Shown here piece by piece: positions 25,205 to 33,947 of a stretch of 64,000 nucleotides of DNA. The position numbers and the translations under genes were made by a program. The notes under the pieces were generated by a model. It made no database searches. It was not told where the DNA came from and saw only the letters and a program-made list of their open reading frames with translations. The stretch is taken from assembly GCF_001427905.1 (NCBI RefSeq), contig NZ_LMEF01000001.1:310394-374393 (forward strand). Reading direction: 5' to 3'. The DNA is from Flavobacterium sp. Root420 (GTDB taxonomy: Bacteria; Bacteroidota; Bacteroidia; Flavobacteriales; Flavobacteriaceae). Numbering within the stretch: position 1 is the first letter of the stretch; each line of letters opens with the position of its first letter.

Positions 25205-25945
25205 TCAATAAAGCATCTGAACTTCCTTAATATCAAACTCCGAAACAGAATCGTCTTCAAGCATAATTTGAATTTTTCCGACTGAAGAAACGCCTTGAAT
25301 TATTCCCATGAAGTTTTGTCCAAACGCTCCGGGATTAAGGTTTTTAAAAGGCATTGGAACTCCTTTACGGAATAAGGTATTAAAATATTCTTTCCAGAAA
25401 ATAGCCGAGTTTGATTCCCATGCTACTATTTTTTGTTGTATTTTTTTGATAATTAAAGCTGGTAAAAACTCTTTATCAAAAGTTTGACCTGAAATGATTG
25501 CCAGAGAAGAAGCATTTGGCAATTCTTCAAAATTTGTTTGATTGACATTTAATCCTAAACCGACTACTGACATGATTCTGCCATCGCTTTTGATGGTATT
25601 TTCGATTAGTATGCCACCAATCTTTTTATTGTATGACATAATGTCGTTTGGCCATTTTATACTTAAATCAGGAATATTTAACGATTTTAAAGCCTCAATT
25701 ACAGACAAGGAAACGATTAAGCTCAAATTAAAAACTTGTTCATTATCATATAGAAAATCCTTTACCAAGGCACTCATAATTAAGTTTTTACCCGATTCTG
25801 ATTCCCACTTCGCCCCCATTTGCCCCTTGCCTTTTGTCTGATTTTCAGCTGTTACCACAGTAAAATTATCAAGTTCATCCTGACTTGATAATGCCTTAAG
25901 AAAGTCGTTTGTCGAATCTATGGCATCGAGTTTGATTAGTTTCAT
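25205..25945 (-). CDS. birA: Biotin--[acetyl-CoA-carboxylase] ligase, monofunctional
   Basis: 246 residues. LDAIDSTNDFLKAL is the substrate-entry motif, TKGKGQMGAKWESE the biotinoyl-AMP loop (a KGKGQMG variant of GRGRRGR), and SIKWPNDIMSYNKKIGGIL the adenylate/lysine segment, all diagnostic of biotin protein ligase. The N-terminal helix-turn-helix of the E. coli BirA repressor is missing, so this is the short enzyme without DNA binding. It attaches biotin to the carboxyl carrier protein of acetyl-CoA carboxylase. It is divergent from rsfS with a 93-bp gap. Confidence 0.93.
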   Translation of the reverse strand: MKLIKLDAIDSTNDFLKALSSQDELDNFTVVTAENQTKGKGQMGAKWESESGKNLIMSALVKDFLYDNEQVFNLSLIVSLSVIEALKSLNIPDLSIKWPNDIMSYNKKIGGILIENTIKSDGRIMSVVGLGLNVNQTNFEELPNASSLAIISGQTFDKEFLPALIIKKIQQKIVAWESNSAIFWKEYFNTLFRKGVPMPFKNLNPGAFGQNFMGIIQGVSSVGKIQIMLEDDSVSEFDIKEVQMLY

Positions 25946-26038
25946 TCAAGTAATTTAAATAACTTAATTTAATATTTTGTTAAGGTTCAAAAATAATCAC
26001 AAATTTTGATAACTTTACAAATTCATATAAAATAATTC

Positions 26039-26410
26039 ATGGCGAAAAAGACTATTAATAATGATGTTCTACTGGCGAACATAATAAAGGGAATTGAAGA
26101 AGTAAAAGGAAATGATATTGATATTCTTGACTTAAGAGAAATAGACACGGCTGTTTGTGACTATTTTGTTATTTGCAACGGAAGTTCTAACACCCAAGTT
26201 AACGCCATTGTGAACTCAATCCAAAAAACAGTATCAAAAGATTTAAAAGATAAACCATGGCACGTAGAAGGAACCGATAACGCGGAATGGGTTCTTATGG
26301 ATTATGTGCACATCGTGGTACATGTTTTCCAAAAACACATTCGTGAATACTATAATATCGAAAGCCTTTGGGGTGACGCCAAAATAACTACAATCGAAAA
26401 CAAATACTAA
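26039..26410 (+). CDS. rsfS: Ribosome silencing factor
   Basis: 123 residues, typical for RsfS (YbeB). LREIDTAVCDYFVICNGSSN, then QVNAIVNSIQKTV and PWHVEGTDNAEWVLMDY with VHVFQKHIREYYNIESLWGD, are the family hallmark from start to end. It binds ribosomal protein L14 (uL14) and blocks subunit joining in stationary phase. It is 15 bp upstream of ftsH and almost certainly co-transcribed with it, an arrangement known in Bacteroidota. Confidence 0.95.
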   Translation: MAKKTINNDVLLANIIKGIEEVKGNDIDILDLREIDTAVCDYFVICNGSSNTQVNAIVNSIQKTVSKDLKDKPWHVEGTDNAEWVLMDYVHIVVHVFQKHIREYYNIESLWGDAKITTIENKY

Positions 26411-26425
26411 AGAAAATTTTTTCTA

Positions 26426-28351
26426 ATGGCTAAAGATAATAATCCAAATCCGAGTAAATTTAAAATAAGTCCCTGGTTAATATATACTGCAATACTTTTA
26501 GTTTTTTTATTTATAAGTTTTGCAACCGGAGGATCTAACTTAAGCGAACCAGCTCAATTAACTTCTTCTAAATTCAATGTTTTATTAGAAAAAGGACAAA
26601 TTGAAAAGGTAATCGTTTATAATAAAGCTGAAGCTGAAGTTTATTTAACTGCTGCAGCCCTTAAAGATGCTGCCAATAAAAAAGTAGCTAAAGATATTTT
26701 TGACAGAGCAAACAAAGGTCCTCACTATACTTTAGAAATTGGTAACGATCAAATTTTTCAAACTAAATTAGAAAAAGCAGTTGGCGAAGGCAAACTGAAA
26801 GATTTTAATTTCTTACAGAAAAACAATTGGAGCGACATTTTAATCAGTCTGCTTCCAATCATCATCATTATTGGTGTATGGATTTTCATTATGCGTAAAA
26901 TGTCAGGCGGCGCTGGTGGCGGTGGCGGACAAATTTTCAACATCGGAAAATCGAAAGCTAAATTGTTTGATGAAAAAACAGATATCAAAACAACATTTAA
27001 AGATGTTGCTGGTTTAGAAGGTGCAAAAGAAGAAATACAAGAAATTGTAGAATTCCTGAAAAACCCTGAAAAATACACCAATCTTGGAGGTAAAATCCCA
27101 AAAGGAGCTTTACTTGTAGGACCCCCGGGAACCGGTAAAACTTTATTAGCTAAAGCTGTTGCCGGCGAAGCCCAAGTACCTTTCTTCTCATTATCAGGTT
27201 CTGATTTTGTGGAGATGTTCGTTGGAGTTGGTGCTTCACGTGTACGTGATTTATTCAAACAAGCTAAAGAAAAATCTCCTGCTATCATTTTCATCGATGA
27301 GATTGATGCTGTTGGTAGAGCAAGAGGAAAAAGCAATATGTCAGGCGGAAACGACGAGAGAGAAAATACTTTGAACCAATTATTGACCGAAATGGATGGT
27401 TTTGGCACTAACTCAAACGTAATTGTTTTGGCTGCAACAAACAGAGCTGATGTTCTTGACAAAGCTTTAATGCGTGCCGGGCGTTTTGACAGACAAATTT
27501 TTGTTGACTTACCGGACATTCGCGAAAGAGCTGAAATCTTTAAAGTTCACTTAGCTCCTATCAAAAAAATCGAAGGTCTTGATTTAGATTTCTTGGCAAA
27601 ACAAACTCCGGGATTCTCTGGTGCTGATATTGCAAACGTTTGTAACGAAGCTGCACTAATTGCTGCCCGTAACAATAAAACGGCAGTTGACAGACAAGAT
27701 TTTCTTGATGCCGTTGACAGAATCATTGGAGGTCTTGAAAAGAAAAACAAAATCATTACTCCGGAAGAGAAAAGAGCAATTGCAATTCACGAAGCCGGAC
27801 ACGCAACTGTAAGCTGGATGTTAGAACATGCCGCACCACTTATTAAAGTAACAATTGTTCCTCGTGGACAAAGTTTAGGAGCTGCCTGGTACCTGCCAGA
27901 AGAAAGACAAATCGTTAGAACAGATCAAATGTTAGACGAAATGTGTGCCACTATGGGTGGAAGAGCTGCTGAAAAAGTAACTTTTGACAGAATTTCGACT
28001 GGTGCATTAAGCGATTTAGAAAAAGTAACGCGTCAGGCTCGTGCTATGGTAACAATTTACGGTTTGAATGAAAAAATCGGAAACGTTACTTATTACGATT
28101 CAACAGGACAAAGCGAATACAACTTTTCTAAACCATATTCTGATGAGACTGCAAAAGTTATTGATAAAGAAATTTCAGAATTAATTGAAGGACAATATCA
28201 AAGAGCTATTCAAATCTTGCAAGAGAACAAAGACAAACTTAATCAGCTTGCTGATATATTGATAGAAAAAGAAGTTATTTTTAAAGATGACTTAGAAACA
28301 ATTTTCGGAAAACGTACTTTTGACAAAAATCTGGAAGAAGTAGTTTCGTAA
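26426..28351 (+). CDS. ftsH: ATP-dependent zinc metalloprotease FtsH
   Basis: 641 residues. Two membrane helices (about 14-34 and 137-158) enclose a periplasmic domain; a Gly-rich linker (GGAGGGGG) follows. The AAA domain has Walker A GPPGTGKT, Walker B FIDEIDAVG and SRH ATNRADVLDKALMRAGRFDR. The M41 protease site is HEAGH near residue 455, with a downstream acidic ligand region. It degrades membrane and regulatory proteins at the inner membrane. It shares a transcript with rsfS and ends at a strong terminator at 28381. No anomalies. Confidence 0.97.
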   Translation: MAKDNNPNPSKFKISPWLIYTAILLVFLFISFATGGSNLSEPAQLTSSKFNVLLEKGQIEKVIVYNKAEAEVYLTAAALKDAANKKVAKDIFDRANKGPHYTLEIGNDQIFQTKLEKAVGEGKLKDFNFLQKNNWSDILISLLPIIIIIGVWIFIMRKMSGGAGGGGGQIFNIGKSKAKLFDEKTDIKTTFKDVAGLEGAKEEIQEIVEFLKNPEKYTNLGGKIPKGALLVGPPGTGKTLLAKAVAGEAQVPFFSLSGSDFVEMFVGVGASRVRDLFKQAKEKSPAIIFIDEIDAVGRARGKSNMSGGNDERENTLNQLLTEMDGFGTNSNVIVLAATNRADVLDKALMRAGRFDRQIFVDLPDIRERAEIFKVHLAPIKKIEGLDLDFLAKQTPGFSGADIANVCNEAALIAARNNKTAVDRQDFLDAVDRIIGGLEKKNKIITPEEKRAIAIHEAGHATVSWMLEHAAPLIKVTIVPRGQSLGAAWYLPEERQIVRTDQMLDEMCATMGGRAAEKVTFDRISTGALSDLEKVTRQARAMVTIYGLNEKIGNVTYYDSTGQSEYNFSKPYSDETAKVIDKEISELIEGQYQRAIQILQENKDKLNQLADILIEKEVIFKDDLETIFGKRTFDKNLEEVVS

Positions 28352-28380
28352 ATTATTCAGAAATATGTAATATTTTTTAA

Positions 28381-28421
28381 AATCTTAATTCAAAACAGGC
28401 TTTTGAATTAAGATTTTTTTA
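28381..28421 (+). terminator. ftsH terminator
   Basis: A 15-bp stem (28381-28395 with 28401-28415; core CTTAATTCAAAA) and a 5-nt loop is followed by a run of T to 28420. The T tract runs straight into a -7 promoter element for the next operon. Confidence 0.85.
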
Positions 28422-28427
28422 TCTTTG
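28420..28427 (+). promoter_or_regulatory. -7 element of the LUD-cdsA-psd operon
   Basis: TATCTTTG matches TAnnTTTG and begins in the last T of the ftsH terminator, 37 bp before the ATG at 28465. The nearest TTTG upstream lies in the terminator stem with a 14-nt spacer, shorter than usual. Confidence 0.5.
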
Positions 28428-28464
28428 AACGTTTTCAATTAACATGTAAAGTATTTCATATAAA

Positions 28465-29073
28465 ATGAATTTTTTCAAAAAAATATTTGGTTCTAGCGAC
28501 GCCGCATCTGACGAAGAACATGAAAGCGAATATGGAGGAGGAAATCCAATTCCGAATAGTCATTTATCTCTTGACGAACAATTCATTTTCAATTTTAAGA
28601 AAAATGGCGGTAAATTTTTGTATTGTGAGAACAAGCAAGAAGTTGCAGAACAATTTGAAAATATTTTAGAAGAAAACGACTGGTTTGAAAATGAAGTTTT
28701 ATGCTATGAACCAGGTCTTTTTCATTTATTAGAAGAAAACAAACTTATTTATATTGCACCAAAAGCTCCTAAATTTTTATTAGCTTCCTGCGAAAACCTT
28801 ATTGCTGATGAAGGTTCTATTTTATTTTCCTCAAAACAAATCAGACAAGACAAACCAAACGAGTTACCTGCAAATATTGTTATAATAGCTACAACGAGTC
28901 AGATTCTACCAATGAAAAGTGATGGTTTGAGCGCTATTAAACGAAAATACGAAAGAGACTATCCAACTAACATTACCACTATAAAATATTTCGAAAAAGC
29001 AAAAGAGGAAGATTTTACACAATACGGAAGCGTTGCAAAAAATCTCTATTTATTGCTTTTAGAAGACCTTTAA
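28465..29073 (+). CDS. LUD (LutC-like) domain protein
   Basis: 202 residues. The last 120 residues carry the LUD pattern: CENLIADEGSILFSSKQ, LPANIVIIATTSQILPMKSD and the final LYLLLLEDL. LUD proteins such as LutC take part in lactate utilisation, but free-standing Bacteroidota copies beside cdsA are of unknown function. The first 30 residues are acidic and variable. It lies 1 bp upstream of cdsA, so the two are co-transcribed. A phospholipid link would be inference from neighbours only. Confidence 0.78.
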   Translation: MNFFKKIFGSSDAASDEEHESEYGGGNPIPNSHLSLDEQFIFNFKKNGGKFLYCENKQEVAEQFENILEENDWFENEVLCYEPGLFHLLEENKLIYIAPKAPKFLLASCENLIADEGSILFSSKQIRQDKPNELPANIVIIATTSQILPMKSDGLSAIKRKYERDYPTNITTIKYFEKAKEEDFTQYGSVAKNLYLLLLEDL

Positions 29074-29074
29074 G

Positions 29075-29965
29075 ATGAACGAAACACTCAAGAGAACCAT
29101 TTCTGGTGCTGTTTATATCGCTTTATTATTAACTGCTATTCTGTTTTCTACTGAAAGCTTTATTATCCTTTTTGGTCTTTTCTTAATAATTACAATTTAC
29201 GAATTTTGCAATTTAGTTAACCTTAACAAAGTATTTTCCATTCTTTTTGGAACCCTGTTGTATAGCACTATTTTGTTAATTAGTCATTACAACAAACAGA
29301 CTATTCTGTTTTTGAATGAGCAATTTAATTTAAACTTAAATTTAACGACCAACATTCAGCAACTGGATATTGTATTACTTGCTGTAACAATCGTTATTTC
29401 TATTAAATGTATTTTATTTTTGTTCTATGACAAAGTTCAAAGTGTCAGTACATCCTCAAAATACTTATACTTATTGGGATATATCACTCTTCCATTTATA
29501 TTTATTGTTAAAATTTCTTTTGGGACCAATGATTACAATCCAAAAATTATTCTTGGATTATTCATCTTAATTTGGACCAATGATACTTTTGCCTATTTGG
29601 TTGGAAAATCAATAGGAAAACACAAATTATTTGAACGTGTTTCTCCTAAAAAAACTATTGAAGGATTTCTTGGCGGGGTTGTTTTTGCTGCTTTTGCCGG
29701 ATTTTTAATTTCAAAATTATACATTCAGCCAAAACCAGAATTCAGCGGTAAATCTATCCTGATTTGGACAATAATCGCTTTGATTGTTAGTGTTTTTGGA
29801 ACCATTGGAGATTTAATAGAATCCAAATTTAAAAGAATTGCCGGCGTAAAAGACAGTGGTTCCATAATGCCTGGTCACGGAGGCATTCTAGATCGATTAG
29901 ATAGTGTTATATTTGTAGCACCAATTATATTTTTATTTTATCAAATTTTATATTATGTTTCATAA
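29075..29965 (+). CDS. cdsA: Phosphatidate cytidylyltransferase
   Basis: 296 residues, about eight membrane helices. The C-terminal signature is complete: SKFKRIAGVKDSGSIMPGHG followed by GILDRLDS, and ERVSPKKTIEGFLGG is the second conserved block. It makes CDP-diacylglycerol from phosphatidic acid and CTP in the inner membrane, the branch point for phosphatidylserine and phosphatidylglycerol. The final 11 bases overlap the psd start, so the two steps of phospholipid synthesis are translationally linked. Confidence 0.95.
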   Translation: MNETLKRTISGAVYIALLLTAILFSTESFIILFGLFLIITIYEFCNLVNLNKVFSILFGTLLYSTILLISHYNKQTILFLNEQFNLNLNLTTNIQQLDIVLLAVTIVISIKCILFLFYDKVQSVSTSSKYLYLLGYITLPFIFIVKISFGTNDYNPKIILGLFILIWTNDTFAYLVGKSIGKHKLFERVSPKKTIEGFLGGVVFAAFAGFLISKLYIQPKPEFSGKSILIWTIIALIVSVFGTIGDLIESKFKRIAGVKDSGSIMPGHGGILDRLDSVIFVAPIIFLFYQILYYVS

Positions 29966-30608
29966 AGAGGGAGGCCCATCCATTTTATTAGGTACTGTTT
30001 TTGCAGTTGCTGTGCTTTTAATTGCTGACAAATTCATTGATATTAGTTGGTTAAGAATTCTGGTACAAATTGCTGGTGTAGTAATTTTGATTATAATTCT
30101 GCAATTTTTCAGAAATCCAAAAAGAATTGCAATCAGAAACAGCGATCACATTCTTGCTCCGGTTGACGGAAAAGTTGTGGTTATCGAAGAAGTTTACGAA
30201 GGTGAATTTTTTAAAGACAAACGTTTACAGGTTTCTATTTTTATGTCACCGATAAACGTACACGTAACTCGTTATGCGATGGACGGAATTATCAAATTCA
30301 GTAAATATCATCCTGGCAAGTTTTTAGTAGCCTGGCATCCAAAAGCGAGTGAAGAAAACGAAAGAACTACTGTTGTCATTGAAAACGAGACCTTTGGTCA
30401 GATATTATACAGACAAATTGCCGGTGCCTTAGCTCGCAGAATTGTCAACTATGCACAAGAAGGAATGCAGGTTGTTCAGGGTACCGATGCAGGTTTCATA
30501 AAATTTGGTTCAAGAGTAGATTTATTTTTACCTTTAGGTACCGAAATTAACGTAGAGTTGAATCAAAAAGCAATTGGCGGAAAAACCATCATTGCTACAA
30601 AAGCTTAA
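29955..30608 (+). CDS. psd: Phosphatidylserine decarboxylase family protein
   Basis: 217 residues. Two N-terminal membrane helices (about 10-27 and 32-52) precede the enzyme. ILAPVDGKVVVIEEVYEGEF, MSPINVHVTRYAMDGII and the self-cleavage site FIKFGSRVDLFLP near residue 185, whose Ser becomes the pyruvoyl group, identify the short Psd class. It converts phosphatidylserine to phosphatidylethanolamine at the inner membrane. The GSR cleavage motif replaces LGST of the E. coli type, as usual for the short class. It overlaps cdsA by 11 bp, and the next gene begins directly after its stop. Confidence 0.93.
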   Translation: MFHKEGGPSILLGTVFAVAVLLIADKFIDISWLRILVQIAGVVILIIILQFFRNPKRIAIRNSDHILAPVDGKVVVIEEVYEGEFFKDKRLQVSIFMSPINVHVTRYAMDGIIKFSKYHPGKFLVAWHPKASEENERTTVVIENETFGQILYRQIAGALARRIVNYAQEGMQVVQGTDAGFIKFGSRVDLFLPLGTEINVELNQKAIGGKTIIATKA

Positions 30609-30878
30609 ATGACCAAAAAAGATTTAGATACTCGTTTTTCAGAGGCTGTAGAAATCGCTTTAAAAATGACTCAGTCCTCACTGCCACAAGATGTGCAGCT
30701 AAGACTGTATGCTTATTACAAACAGGCTACTTTTGGAACGGCTGTATACAATCAATCTGAGAATTTTGATTTACGCGATGCATTTAAAACAAATGCTTGG
30801 ATGCAAATTAGTCATATATCAATTGACGAGGCAAAAGAAAATTACATCGAAATTATAGATTCTCTAACATCAAAATAA
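30609..30878 (+). CDS. Acyl-CoA-binding protein
   Basis: 89 residues, the usual size. DTRFSEAVEIALKM, LPQDVQLRLYAYYKQATFG and DAFKTNAWMQISHISIDEAK follow the four-helix ACBP pattern, with the conserved Tyr-Lys-Gln-Ala-Thr motif that holds the CoA. It carries long-chain acyl-CoA in the cytosol. The ATG follows the psd stop codon with no gap, so it belongs to the phospholipid operon and fits as an acyl carrier there. Confidence 0.92.
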   Translation: MTKKDLDTRFSEAVEIALKMTQSSLPQDVQLRLYAYYKQATFGTAVYNQSENFDLRDAFKTNAWMQISHISIDEAKENYIEIIDSLTSK

Positions 30879-30886
30879 ATTACATT

Positions 30887-31669
30887 ATGAAGAAAAACTT
30901 TATTCGTTTTGGTATTTTAACTTCATTCTTCGTATTATTTTCTTGTAATGACAGTAATAAACTAACCGAAGTTGTTGAAGTTCCTCTACCAACAAAAGAA
31001 GAAAAAATAACGATTGGTTCACCTGATGAAGTAAAAGCTGATCCCGGTTCGTTTGAACTTACCAAATTGACATTTACTTATGATGGATTAGCGCCTGATA
31101 TACGTTCTCTTACTTTAGAAACACATTATTCAAAACATTATTTATCCTATACGAATAATTTAAATAAAGAAATTGTTTCGACAGAATTTGAAAACATGCC
31201 TATTGAAGATATCCTAAAAAAAATGGATCTTAGTAATGCTAAACTTCGTCAAAATGCAGGAGGATATTACAATCATACCATGTATTTTAATCTTTTGACA
31301 CCAAAAGAGCAAACTCCTAAAGATACTTTAGCTGGTTCTATAAATAAAGAATTTGGTTCTTTTAATAATTTAACGAACCAATTTAAAGCTATGGCCACCA
31401 AACAATTCGGTTCGGGATGGGTTTGGTTAGTTGTTGACAGATATGGAAAGCTTCAAGTAACCCTTACAGGAGACCAGGATAATCCATTAATGAAAAATGC
31501 CTTAATTCCGGGAACTCCAATAATGGGAATTGATTTATGGGAGCATGCTTATTATTTAGATTATCAAAACAGAAAAGGAACTTATATTGATGCTTTTTAC
31601 AAACATATTAATTGGGAAAAAGTAAACGAAAATTATAAAGAGGCTTTGAAGAAAGTCAAAAAAGTATAA
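30887..31669 (+). CDS. Lipoprotein superoxide dismutase, Fe/Mn family
   Basis: 260 residues. Residues 1-20 are a lipoprotein signal ending LFSC, so Cys20 should be lipidated and the enzyme exported. The Fe/Mn SOD domain starts near residue 55. Ligands by alignment to the family are His80 (ETHYSKHY), His130 (GGYYNHTMYF), Asp216 and His220 (GIDLWEHAYY). The GDQDNPLM segment resembles the Gln of Mn-type SODs (QDxPLM), so manganese is likely. It would protect the periplasm or surface from superoxide. It is 8 bp after the acyl-CoA-binding gene, as the last gene of the operon, and is followed by a strong terminator. Cytosolic SODs lack this signal. Confidence 0.92.
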   Translation: MKKNFIRFGILTSFFVLFSCNDSNKLTEVVEVPLPTKEEKITIGSPDEVKADPGSFELTKLTFTYDGLAPDIRSLTLETHYSKHYLSYTNNLNKEIVSTEFENMPIEDILKKMDLSNAKLRQNAGGYYNHTMYFNLLTPKEQTPKDTLAGSINKEFGSFNNLTNQFKAMATKQFGSGWVWLVVDRYGKLQVTLTGDQDNPLMKNALIPGTPIMGIDLWEHAYYLDYQNRKGTYIDAFYKHINWEKVNENYKEALKKVKKV

Positions 31670-31673
31670 ACCC

Positions 31674-31708
31674 AAAAAGCTGATACGATGTGTATCAGCT
31701 TTTTTTTT
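31674..31708. terminator. Terminator after the superoxide dismutase gene
   Basis: AAAAAGCTGATAC (31674-31686) pairs with GTATCAGCTTTTT (31692-31704), loop GATGT, followed by more T. The A/T arms make it work for the converging amylase gene as well. Confidence 0.88.
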
Positions 31709-31716
31709 ATTCCTTT

Positions 31717-33588
31717 TTATTTTAACTCAAAAATAAACGATTCTGAAGGAGCAATTTTTACTTTGGCTATTCCTTCTCCTTTATTTACTATTAATTGAAC
31801 TGAATTCTTCTCATATAACTGATCTGTTAATTGATATTCCCCATCTTTTAAATTCCATTTTGAAATAACATCAGATGGAATTTTCAAATCAAACTCACTT
31901 GTTTTTTCAGAAGAAAAATTGGCGACGACTATTAATTTTTGATTTTCAGACCAACGAACATAAGAATAAAGTAATTCATCATAACCAGCGTTATTCTGAC
32001 GATTGACAGATTGAATTTCCTGATAACTTCCCATCAAGGCTGAACTATTAATGGAAAAATTCAATAATCTTTTATAAAAATCGCGAAGGTTTTTTTCAGA
32101 TTCAGAAAGTTTTCCTCCATCAAATTTACCCTCATTCATCCAGCGTTGATGATTTGGAACGCCTATATAATCAAAAATAGAAGTTCTGGAACGCGTTCCG
32201 AAACCCGCATTTTCATTCCCGGCCTCTCCTACTTCCTGCCCAAAATAAATCATTGTTGGCGATGTGCTTATTGTAGCAGAAACAACCATCAAAGGTTTGC
32301 CACGCTCGGGCGTTCCTGCGAATTCAGGACTTGCCAAACGTTGTTCATCATGATTATCCAAGAAATGAAGCATATGATCTTCGATATCCGACATTCCTTT
32401 TTGAATATCTGATAAACCATCTGGGGTTGATTTACCTCTAATTACATCTTTCAACTTATCGTAAGTTTCTACTTTATCATATAGGTAATCCATTTTTCCT
32501 AAACGAATATAATTGCGGTATTCATTCGGATTGTAAACTTCTGCCAATAAAAAAGCTTTTGCATTTTTCATTTTAATTGCCGAGTTCATATAGCTCCAAA
32601 ATTCGTACGGAACCATTTCGGCCATATCATAACGGAAACCGTCAACACCTTTTGCCGTCCAGTATAAAGCAATAGACTTGAATTTCTTCCATGAATCCGG
32701 AACGTCCTTATCCTGCCAAAAAGCAAAATGTTCCTCATAAGACTTTTGATCAAATCCAGCCGGAAGTTCAGGAAAATCTTTAGAACCATCCGGGCGAATT
32801 CCGTAATTAACTTTAACTGTTTCGTACCAATCGTTTTGATCAGGCTTCACCTTTCTGGAACCATTACCTGTCCATTTTGCAGGGTTTTCATCAAATACAC
32901 CATCAATCATTGGATTTTTTTCTCCATTTAATGGAATATCACCATCTGGGATTTCAAAATGATTTTTAGGGATATAATAGAAATTATTATCTCTTTTATA
33001 CTCCGCATTTACATCATCATCTGCACCAAAATCTCTTACACCTTCCGGATTATTCTTCCCTTCATATTTTCGGGCAATATGGTTTGGCACAATATCAATA
33101 ATCAACTTTAAACCAGCTTTATGCGTCCGAGCAATCAGTGCTTCAAATTCTTGTAATCTATTGGCTGGATTTACAGCCAAATCAGGATTTACATTATAAT
33201 AATCCTTAACTGCATACGGAGATCCGGCACGGCCTTTTACTACTTCAGGATCATCATTTGAAATTCCGTAAGCTGTATAATCCCGAACTAAAGCATGATG
33301 AGGAATACCAGTATACCAAATATAGGTTATTCCCAAATCTTTAATTTCACGAAGCGCTGTATCTGTAAAATCATTAAATTTTCCGACTCCGTTCTCTTCA
33401 ATAGTTCCCCACGGTTTGTTTGTTGTATTTTTATTTCCAAATAAGCGTGTAAAAACCTGATACACTACAATTTTCTTTTCTGCAGTACTTTCTTCTTTAG
33501 CCGTATTCATTTTTAAATCTTTTGTTTTACATGCCGAAAACAGCATGGTTGCAGCCATTCCTGCAACTATAAATCGTTTATTTATCAT
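31717..33588 (-). CDS. GH13 alpha-amylase-family lipoprotein
   Basis: 623 residues with a lipoprotein signal (MLFSAC, Cys20). The glycoside hydrolase 13 barrel is complete: region I KLIIDIVPNH at 161-170, nucleophile Asp321 in VDGFRYDMAE, acid/base Glu350 in FLLAEVY, and the third Asp414 in HFLDNHDEQR. A C-terminal beta domain begins near 540. Enzymes of this type cleave alpha-glucans; an outer-membrane or periplasmic lipoprotein position would fit starch use, but no SusC/SusD pair is in the window. It is monocistronic and converges on the superoxide dismutase operon. Confidence 0.9.
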   Translation of the reverse strand: MINKRFIVAGMAATMLFSACKTKDLKMNTAKEESTAEKKIVVYQVFTRLFGNKNTTNKPWGTIEENGVGKFNDFTDTALREIKDLGITYIWYTGIPHHALVRDYTAYGISNDDPEVVKGRAGSPYAVKDYYNVNPDLAVNPANRLQEFEALIARTHKAGLKLIIDIVPNHIARKYEGKNNPEGVRDFGADDDVNAEYKRDNNFYYIPKNHFEIPDGDIPLNGEKNPMIDGVFDENPAKWTGNGSRKVKPDQNDWYETVKVNYGIRPDGSKDFPELPAGFDQKSYEEHFAFWQDKDVPDSWKKFKSIALYWTAKGVDGFRYDMAEMVPYEFWSYMNSAIKMKNAKAFLLAEVYNPNEYRNYIRLGKMDYLYDKVETYDKLKDVIRGKSTPDGLSDIQKGMSDIEDHMLHFLDNHDEQRLASPEFAGTPERGKPLMVVSATISTSPTMIYFGQEVGEAGNENAGFGTRSRTSIFDYIGVPNHQRWMNEGKFDGGKLSESEKNLRDFYKRLLNFSINSSALMGSYQEIQSVNRQNNAGYDELLYSYVRWSENQKLIVVANFSSEKTSEFDLKIPSDVISKWNLKDGEYQLTDQLYEKNSVQLIVNKGEGIAKVKIAPSESFIFELK

Positions 33589-33947
33589 ATTTTTTTTATA
33601 ATCTGACCTTTTTTGAGGCTTCGTAATTAAATTATTTCCTCTAAAACCATTTTCTAAATTTAGTTTAATTTTTAAAGTTCAAATGAAATTCAATTCAATT
33701 TGGTTCAAAATGATTTAGAAAAGACGTACTACAACGTGAGAGTTCTGTCTTTTGTTGATAAATTTAAAAAAGATACAAAGTGGCAAAGCCACACAGATTC
33801 AAAGATCCTTTAAAATGTTTAAACTAAAAAAACCTTTGAACCTTTGCTACTATGAACCTTTCCACCTAAAAAGAAACAATTATAAATTAATCCTAATATC
33901 CATTAAGGTTGTATCCTTTTTCATAAATTTGACAAAAAATTAATCAA
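33589..33947. other. Intergenic region without a gene (359 bp)
   Basis: No ORF worth calling. From about 33770 to 33870 it holds dispersed-repeat text (GGCAAAGCCACACAGATTC, AACCTTTGAACC-like, CTACTATGAACC). The promoter of the OstA-like gene is at its end; the amylase promoter must lie at its start. Confidence 0.5.
33924..33931 (+). promoter_or_regulatory. -7 element of the OstA-like gene
   Basis: TAAATTTG matches TAnnTTTG, 17 bp before the TTG start codon at 33948. No good -33 box at the usual distance. Confidence 0.5.

Noticed and set aside
26758..27519. A 253-codon frame on the minus strand inside ftsH
   Set aside because: It lies opposite a clear ftsH; composition is Ser/Pro-rich shadow and it has no promoter or family.
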